A stretch of 64,000 bases of DNA from Melastoma dodecandrum (taxonomy: Eukaryota > Streptophyta > Magnoliopsida > Myrtales > Melastomataceae), in assembly GCA_029817715.1 (NCBI GenBank), contig JARUPY010000387.1, positions 1,364,001 through 1,428,000 of the forward strand, in the 5' to 3' direction. A program made the translations under genes and the position numbers. This document shows, piece by piece, positions 57,070-64,000 of this stretch; positions within the stretch are counted from its first letter, which is position 1, and each line of letters begins with the position of its first letter. The notes beneath the pieces are model-generated. The model saw nothing but the letters and a program-made list of their open reading frames with translations, did not search any database and had not been told where the DNA came from.

Positions 57070-57324
57070 GGTTCTACCGGATCACTCCTAAAGGCCCCGA
57101 CGACTTTATCAAATTACCGAAGCTCTGCCGGATCACGCCCAAAAGCCCCGACGACTTCATCAAGATATCGAAGCTCTGCCGGATCACGCCCAAAGGCCCC
57201 GACGACTTCATCAAGATATCGAAGCTCTGCCGGATCACGCCCAAAGGCCCCGACGACTTCATCAAGATATCGAAGCTCTGCCGAATCACGCCCATAGGCC
57301 CCGACGACTTCGTTAATATTTCAT
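57070..57324 (+). repeat. 51-bp tandem repeat, about five copies
   Basis: Units start near 57070, 57121, 57172, 57223 and 57274, exactly 51 bases apart for the last four (core AGCTCTGCCGGATCACGCCC). Because 51 is divisible by three the array is open in several frames; for example 57046-57297 (+) repeats SSAGSRPKAPTTSSRYR. The inner copies are almost identical and the outer ones more diverged. Confidence 0.9.
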
Positions 57325-57506
57325 CCTGAAGTTCTGCTGAAATTCTGTCAGAGCTCAAGATCATCATCTACAACCGTTATTCTTCGAAGATCGAATCAGA
57401 GGAATCGTGTGCTTTTCTAGTAACTAGAGACAGAACCCGCTACATTTTTCATACGATAATTTGTACGCTGATATTTCTTCGCGAGATTTTAGTGTTCACA
57501 AATTTC

Positions 57507-57524
57507 TGGCATGCCCAGTGGGAC
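57507..57524 (+). promoter_or_regulatory. Primer binding site of the Tat element
   Basis: TGGCATGCCCAGTGGGAC lies six bases after the LTR. It resembles the TGGCACGCCCAGTGGGAC-type primer sites of plant Ty3-gypsy elements. Confidence 0.65.
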
Positions 57525-57562
57525 TATCTCTACCTCTCATCTCTTTACTTCGAGAAATTCAC

Positions 57563-59573
57563 ATGGCGCCAAAGATGATCAACGTCAAGAATGTTGTCGC
57601 ATACAATCGGCTTGCTGCTTTTCCTTCACTCTCATCCGAGGGCTCTTCATCTGCTGAGTTTCCAAAGTTGGTCAAGGCTAGGATCATTGCTGAATTATAT
57701 AAGGAGACTGAGGAATTGCTCAAGTTCATCCTCCCCCAAGGCATCCCCAGCTTACAAGGATATTGCTGAAAAGAATACTCTCAATGACGGGGACTCTCCA
57801 AAGTGGACTTATGCCCAGTCTGTGGCCATGACGCGCAAACAAGCTGAAGAGATAGAAGAAATGCTCAAGTCTATCTCCCCTAAGGCTTCCCCATCTTACA
57901 AGGATGTTCTTAACCAGGGAGGCTCTCCAAAGTGGACATGTGCTCAATCTGTGGCCAAAACTTTCAAACAGACTGAGGAAATAGAGGGAATGCTTAGAGC
58001 AATTTCCCCTAAGTCATCTCAACCAACTGCTGGTGATAATCCTTTCAACAAGGTTCTGGCGTCTCCTGTCCCGCAGATAAATTTTGAAAATATTTCGTCA
58101 AGTGACTCTCCGTCGGATTCTTCCCCAGAAGCAGATTCAATAAAGGCTTTGAAGTCATGCCAGTGATGATGGCGGATACTCCTTCACTTGAAGATCAGGT
58201 CGCAGCTCTCACAAAAACTGTGAATGCTATGATGCTTTTTATGAAAGAAAGAGAGCAGCAAATGGACTACATCGTCAAAAACCTGGAGAGTAAGGATGCC
58301 GACAAAACATTTACAGAAGAAAGTTCGCACACCCAAGTTGACAAAGGAAAAGGGTTCATAACTGTTGATGATTCGGCAAAGCACACGTCCACCGTTGAAG
58401 ATCCTATTCCAGCGAAAACAATGATGGAATTAATAAAAGAGACGGTTAAGAGCGAGCTTGAGGACAAATCATCATCATCTTCGGCATACTATAAACCTTA
58501 CAGCCAAAGAATCGAAGGCCTCAAGATGCCAGTCGGATATTAGCCTCCATACTTCCAATAATTTGACGGAAAGGGGAATCCACGTCAACATGTGGCTCAT
58601 TTCGTTGAAACTTGCAACAATGCGGGCACTGATGGGGATTGGATGGTTAAGCAGTTTGTTCGCTCTCTGAAGGAAAACGCTTTTGATTGGTACATTGATC
58701 TCAAGCCAGGCACCATTGATAGTTGGGAACAATTGGAAAGGGAGTTTCTAAACTGCTTCTATAGCACGCGGCGCGTGGTGAGCATGATCGAGCTAACTAA
58801 TACTCGTCAATGGGAGGAAGAACCCGTCGTCGACTATATCTAGCGATGGAGGAATCTAAGCTTGAACTGTAGGGATCGTCTATCAGAAGAAACGTCTATC
58901 GACATGTGCATTCAAGGCATGTTCTGGAGGATTCGATATATTCTACAAGGGCTTAAACCACGATCATTCGAGGAGTTGGCGACAAAAGCTCATGACATGG
59001 AGTTAAGCTTTGTTGGGACCAACATAAATGGTATCCCAATTCCCGAGTCACCTAGAGGGACAGGAAGACTAGGAAACATAATTGGAGGAAAGCCCGCATT
59101 TAAGGATACTAAGAAGCAGGTAATGACTACAGATGCAGCTCCTGTCAAAGTGCCAATTGCAAAAGGAAAAGTCCCGGGCAAATGGACAACCACCTGCAGA
59201 AGCACCCCGGATGGAGAGACAACGCCTAACTCTTGAAGAAAGGCAAAACAAGAAATATCCTTTCCCTGATGAAGATGTTGCAGAAATATTTGACTATCTG
59301 TTGTCTTCTAAAATGATTGAGCTTCCGCAAACAAAGCGACCGCAACAAGCGAACCTAGCTGACAATCCCAACTTCTGCAAGTACCATCGTGTCTTAGGCC
59401 ATCCAATTGAGAAGTGTTTCGTCTTTAAAGAGAAGGTCATGGAGCTTGTACGTGACAACAAGATCGATTTAGGAGCCTATATTGCACATTCGAATATGAT
59501 CAGTGTCGCAAACAATGATACTCCTAACATCATATTCGGGACTGTCGATTCTGCTAAGATAATTGGATTATAA
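57563..59573 (+). pseudogene. Tat gag, with frameshifts and stops
   Basis: It starts MAPKMINVKNVVAYNRL at 57563. A frameshift lies in a C-run near 57735, where the parallel repeat has one C fewer. A reading-frame change occurs near 58157, in-frame stops at 58541, 58559 and 58841, a frameshift near 59190, and a stop at 59571. The N-terminal part has two to three repeats of a SPKASPxYKD...SPKWTxAQSVA unit. The retrotransposon gag domain follows ([40 protein letters not shown]), then a Cys/His-containing region (FCKYHRVLGHPIEKC). Confidence 0.85.
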
Positions 59574-59576
59574 AGT

Positions 59577-62500
59577 ATGGGAATAATGCAACGATATATG
59601 ACTAAGGTGTCAAGTTGTGTGGTTAGCTTTGAGGAAACATCTATTGAAGAAGGCTGGACTTTAGTGACCCACAAAAGGAATCGAAAGAAGTCTTCTAAGC
59701 CCGTTAAGAAAACGCCTTCTATACGAGCAAAGATCACGATGAGGTCACCAATAAAAGTATATTCTAGGAAAACGGTGAAAGAGGAGAGTTCGCTAGATAA
59801 CCGGTCCTTGAAGAAGCCAACCTCGGCTACGTTATGGGATTTCTTTCCGGAACGTTTTCGAAAACTTGCAAATCTGTCTAGGAGTTGTCACCAGATTGAT
59901 GCAGACAAAGAAGTGACAACCGCAAAGGTTGACACACCAGAAGAGCTCGCAGTGGTGAATGTTGTGAAATTACGAGAAGATGACACAACAATCACATTTC
60001 CCGATGAAGATCTTCTTATAGGTCACAAATCTCACAATCGGCCGCTATTTGTATCCGGGTATGCTTATGGTACGAAGGTTAATTGCATACTGGTTGACCC
60101 AGGTTCAGCCGCCAATATCTTGTCACTAAAATCCCTGAAAGAGATTGGGCTAAGGGTTGACGATTTATCAAGTAGTCGGCTAATAATCCAAGGATTCAAC
60201 CAGGGGGGAGAACGAGCCGTTGGGAAGATCTTTCTCACCCTCACTATAGGAGATATGGAAGTTGGAGCGACATTCTACATCATCAATTCCAACACCACCT
60301 ATAATATGTTGTTGGGACGGCCATGGCTTCATGAGTATGGAGTCGTCGCATCCACGCTCCATCAATGCTTTAAATTTGTAAAGGATGGGGTAACTCACAC
60401 AGTATGGGCAGATGCAACCTTTTACGGAAACAGATTCATACTTTGCCGATGCCAAATTTTACTTTAATAAAGGTGTCGATGCTGAAGAAAAAGTCTCGAA
60501 GCTTGCACCAATTGAGAGGAATATCACGAAGAAGTCGAATGTAGAAGTTTCACCTATTCAACAAGAGGTATCTTCAGTTAATCCGATAGTTAAAAATGAA
60601 AGGGCGGATTACAAGTTTAAACAGAATGTGCCGATCTTGCGCTATATATCAAGAGCTCTTCGAAAAGCCGGGGAACCACCTTTCGTGAGTAGCCATGTTG
60701 AAGAAATAGTGGTGTCAAAGGAACTCAACTGGCCGGTGACGAAAATGACGAAAATTGCTCAAACGAGTACGCCTTTAAAAGGTTTTGTCCTGCCTAAACA
60801 GGGGGCAATTATCTATCCAGATTCATTGCCTAACAGCCGCACCAACGGATTTGATCCAAATGCATTTAGGCTAATATCTGCGGCCGGCTACACAGAGGAC
60901 TTGAAGGCGCTTAGGGCTGCTTCAAAAGAGGCTAATCCAGGAGGTGATAGTCAAAAGTCAAAATTTGGTCTTGGGTATGACACTCCTAAGCCCGTCAATC
61001 AAGCAGTGAAGAAGGCTTCAACTCAATACATCGAGGCTGATGATAAAACTACAACCGAATCGATGAGAACTTCGGTATTTGATCGACTTGGAGCCCCGTC
61101 TGAGCAAAGATCAGTATTTGACAGGCTTAGCACTCAGAAGGAAGAAATTAAAGTTCGAAGATCGGCGCGATCAAGATTGAGTGAAGCTCCAAGAAGTCGA
61201 ATAGTGTGGAAAAGAGTTGATAAAAAAGAAGATATCCCAATTATCATAGAAGATACAAAGGATTTTCGAAGCAAAGTTCCCTCTCGAATGAAGCGTTAAA
61301 CGGTTATTGAAGTAACTACTGGCGATGTACTGAAAATGAGCACGAAGACATGGGTATCTACCAATAGTAATGGGGAATCATCTCATAGTAATAGCGGAAA
61401 TGATGTTGTCGTTTCCCACCACGTCACAATTACCGAGGCTGAGGAAAGCACTTCCCCTAAAGAGGATGATGCAGAAGAGGCTCCAGAAGTATTCGAGGAC
61501 AAAAAGAAGTCTACTGTTGACGAATTGAAAGAAGTCGATCTTGGGGAGGAAGGGGATCATCGTCCTACATTCCTTAGCACAAGTTTAACCCTTGAAGAAG
61601 AGGAGTTATATATCCAATTGTTGAAGGAATACAAAGATGTCTTCGCATGGAGCTATAAAGAGATGCCCGGCCTTGATCCAAAGATAGCAGTCCATAAGTT
61701 AGCTGTTAAGCATGGAGTTCGACCCATAAAGCAAGCTCAACGACGTTTTTGCCCAGAGCTGATTCCATTGATAGAGGCCGAAGTCAATAAGCTTATTGAA
61801 GCTGGATTTATTCGGGAGGTGAAATATCCAACATGGATTGCAAATATTGTACCTGTTAGGAAAAAGAATGGTCAACTCTGAGTTTGCGTTGATTTTCGTG
61901 ATCTCAATAATGCATGTCCCAAGGACGATTTTCCTCTTCCAATTACTGAGATAATGGTGGAGGCGACCACAGGGTATGAAGCCCTCAGTTTTATGGATGG
62001 ATCATCGGGATACAATCAAATCCGAATGGATCCGAAGGATGAGGAAATGACAGCTTTTCGTACTCCAAAAGGCATATATTGTTATAAGGTGATGCCTTTT
62101 GGTTTGAAGAATGCGGGAGCAACTTATCAACGAGCTATGCAACGGAACTTTGATGATATTCTCCACATGAATGTAGAGTGTTACGTGAATGATCTGGTTA
62201 TCAAATCCAGACAAAGGTGCGATAATATCGATGACCTTAGAAAAGTATTTGACAGATTGCGCAAATATCAACTGAAAATGAACCTTTTGAAGTGTGCATT
62301 CGGGGTCACTTCGGGAAAGTTCCTTGGATTTGTCGTTCGACATCGAGGCATTGAAGTCGATCAATGAAAGATAGATGCGATTATAAAGATGCCAAAACCA
62401 AGGAATATACATGAGTTGAAGAGCCTTCAAGGGAAACTTGCATACATTCGAAAGTTTATATCAAACTTGGCTGGACGATGCCATCGCTTTCATAGATTGA

Positions 62501-64000
62501 TGAAGAAGGGTACTCCTTTTGAGTGGGACGAAGCGTGTAAAAATGCATTCAACAGCATAAATGCTTATTTATCAAAGCCACCAGTCCTTAATGCGCCTAT
62601 TCAAGGGAGACCTCTCATACTTTATATAGTAGCACAAGAAGCTTCACTAGGAGTTCTGTTAGCTCAGGAGAACAATAATTGAAAAGAAAATGCCCTGTAT
62701 TATTTAAGCAAGACTTTAACCGGAGCGGAATTGAATTACTCTCCTATTGAGAAGACATGTCTTGCTTTAATGTTTGCCATTCAAAAGTTACGACATTATC
62801 TGCAGGCACACTCTGTTCGTCTCATATCACGGACAGATCCTCTCAAATATATAATGTCAAGGCCAGTTCTATTTGGTCGTCTCACGAAATGGGCACTTAT
62901 GCTCCAAGAATTTGAGATCTTGTATGTTCCTCAAAAGGCTGTGAAGGGACAAGCTTTAGCTGACTTCTTGACAGATCATCCTATACCAGATAATTGGAAA
63001 GTATCGGAAGAATTACCCGATGAGGAAGTAATGTTGGTTGATGTCTCTTCTCCATGAAAAATGTTCTTTGATGGGTCAGCTACACAAAGAGGCGTAGGAG
63101 CTGGAGTTGTCTTAGTCACATCCAATGGAGATATCATCCCTTATGCATATACCCTCACTCAGTTATGCTCAAATAATATGGCTGAGTATCAGGCTCTCAT
63201 TCTCGGGTTAGAAATGGCCATGGATAACAAAGTACATAGTTTGAGGGTATATGGAGACTCCAAGCTTGTGATTAATCAACTTCTATCCACATACGAGGTT
63301 CGAAAGCCAGAGCTTTTTCCTTATCATGATTATGCGGTTAAACTCGCAGGGTGGTTTCCAGATATTACAATAAGTCATATACCGAGAAAGGAAAATGCAC
63401 AGGCAGATGCCTTGGCGAGTCTTGCTTCTGCACTCACTTCAGTAGATAGGGAGGTCAGCATTAGATTATGTCAAGCATGGGCGGCTCCACCGGTCCCTGA
63501 CAAGGAGGAAACAAACGAAATAAATCTCATATCCGTTTACAACATAGAGGACCAAGATTGGAGACAACCACTCATCGACTTTCTCGAGCACGGAAAGCTG
63601 CCTAACGACCCACGACAAAAAGTAGATGTAAGGAGAAGAGCGCCTCGATTCATATATTTTAAAAATACTTTTTATCGACGATCCTTTGAAGGAGTATTCT
63701 TGCGATGCCTTGGAGTGGAAGAAGCCACCAAAGCACTAGAGGAGGCACATTTTGGAGTTTGTGGGGCTCATCAATCTAGTCCTAAACTTCACTTCCAATT
63801 GAAGAGAATGGGTTATTATTGGCCGACAATGGTAAAGGATTATATGGAATATGCAAAGAAGTGTCAAGCATGCCAATTTCACGCTAACTTCATCCATCAA
63901 TCGCCCGAGCCACTTCATCCAACTATAGCATCTTGGCCATTTGAGGCCTGGGGGCTGGATGTCGTAGGGCCCATTACACCCAAATCATCAGGGGGTCACT
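59577..64000 (+). pseudogene. Tat pol: protease, RT, RNase H, second RNase H, integrase start
   Basis: The protease core VDPGSAANILS is near 60090. A frameshift lies between 60412 and 60467. From there one frame runs to the window end with stops at 61297, 61879, 62365, 62680 and 63055. RT shows FMDGSSGYNQIRMD, MPFGLKNAGATYQR and, in place of YVDD, YVND (62178-62189), losing a catalytic Asp. The first RNase H region is at about 62590-62960 and the second starts near 63061. The integrase zinc domain with GYYWPTM and CQACQ follows near 63740-63885. The D of GLDVVGP is near 63957. Confidence 0.87.

Larger units (their letters stand above)
56615..57500 (+). repeat. 5' LTR of the Tat element
   Basis: TG..CA ends. 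The TATA box TATAAATA is at 56929-56936. Downstream of it are about five copies of a 51-bp repeat. The 5' limit is supported because aminopeptidase similarity stops at 56614. Without the 3' LTR the exact ends remain inferred. Confidence 0.75.
56615..64000 (+). mobile_element. Decayed Tat-type Ty3-gypsy retrotransposon (3' end outside window)
   Basis: The 5' LTR at 56615-57500 (TGTAGACATC...TTCACA) adjoins the aminopeptidase remnant. The primer site is at 57507-57524, followed by gag, protease, RT, RNase H, a second RNase H and the start of integrase. The additional RNase H (FFDGSATQRGVGAGVVL) between the first RNase H and integrase is the hallmark of the Tat lineage. About nine stop codons and at least three frameshifts interrupt the frames, so it is inactive. 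The 3' LTR and target duplication cannot be seen. Confidence 0.88.

Noticed and set aside
1..64000. CRISPR arrays, operons or bacterial-type systems
   Set aside because: The sequence is plant nuclear DNA; the regular repeats found are transposon-internal or tandem duplications without spacer-array structure.

Overview
The window is nuclear DNA of a flowering plant, most likely a dicot. Genes are intron-rich with GT-AG splice sites. The gene set is typical of plants: a phytyl-ester-synthase-type acyltransferase, DIR1-like lipid transfer proteins, NOP58, an At1g54610-type kinase, CYP86A, a PIP1 aquaporin and a signal-peptide-peptidase-like protease. About half of the window is LTR retrotransposon. 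I did not identify the species.

Layout: 81-2712 (+) is the 3' part of a PES-type esterase/acyltransferase gene. A decayed lipid-transfer-protein (LTP) copy follows at 2912-3132 (-). At 3318-8746 is an intact, very young Ty1-copia element, and at 9172-20453 an intact, young Athila-type Ty3-gypsy element with a perfect 5-bp target duplication, inserted into a 44-bp tandem repeat. From 20454 to about 27320 lies a locally duplicated block with three intact DIR1-like LTP genes (-) and one remnant; its repeat unit also carries a piece resembling the 5' leader of the neighbouring NOP58 gene. NOP58 itself is at 28238-30893 (+), and an N-myristoylation-type CDK-like kinase at 32274-35016 (+). A second copia element at 38187-42071 lacks most of its reverse transcriptase and all RNase H, yet has 99% identical LTRs and a perfect target duplication. 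CYP86A (42692-44374, +), a PIP1 aquaporin (45297-46453, -) and an SPPL protease (48908-53573, -) follow. Next come an unrecognised 357-codon ORF (54274-55347, -) and a decayed M1-aminopeptidase 3' end (55480-56614, -). The latter is cut by a decayed Tat-type Ty3-gypsy element that starts at 56615 and runs off the window.

The host genes do not form an operon-like system. Their order (CYP86A, PIP1, SPPL) matches my recollection of an Arabidopsis chromosome 1 block. CYP86A makes cutin/suberin monomers, PIP1 moves water across the plasma membrane, SPPL cleaves membrane proteins, NOP58 assembles box C/D snoRNPs, and PES esterifies phytol and fatty acids in plastids.

The most unusual signals are in the mobile DNA. 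(1) The Athila element carries 14 regularly spaced pairs of the palindrome TGCAGCTGCA, four pairs in each LTR and six between gag-pol and the 3' ORF. The two members of a pair always start 21-22 bp apart (about two helical turns) and neighbouring pairs start 62-75 bp apart. (2) Each LTR of the deleted copia element carries two six-unit heat-shock-element arrays, and one of these LTRs ends about 620 bp upstream of CYP86A. Exon limits were read by eye from splice consensus, reading frame and family knowledge; no database search was run.
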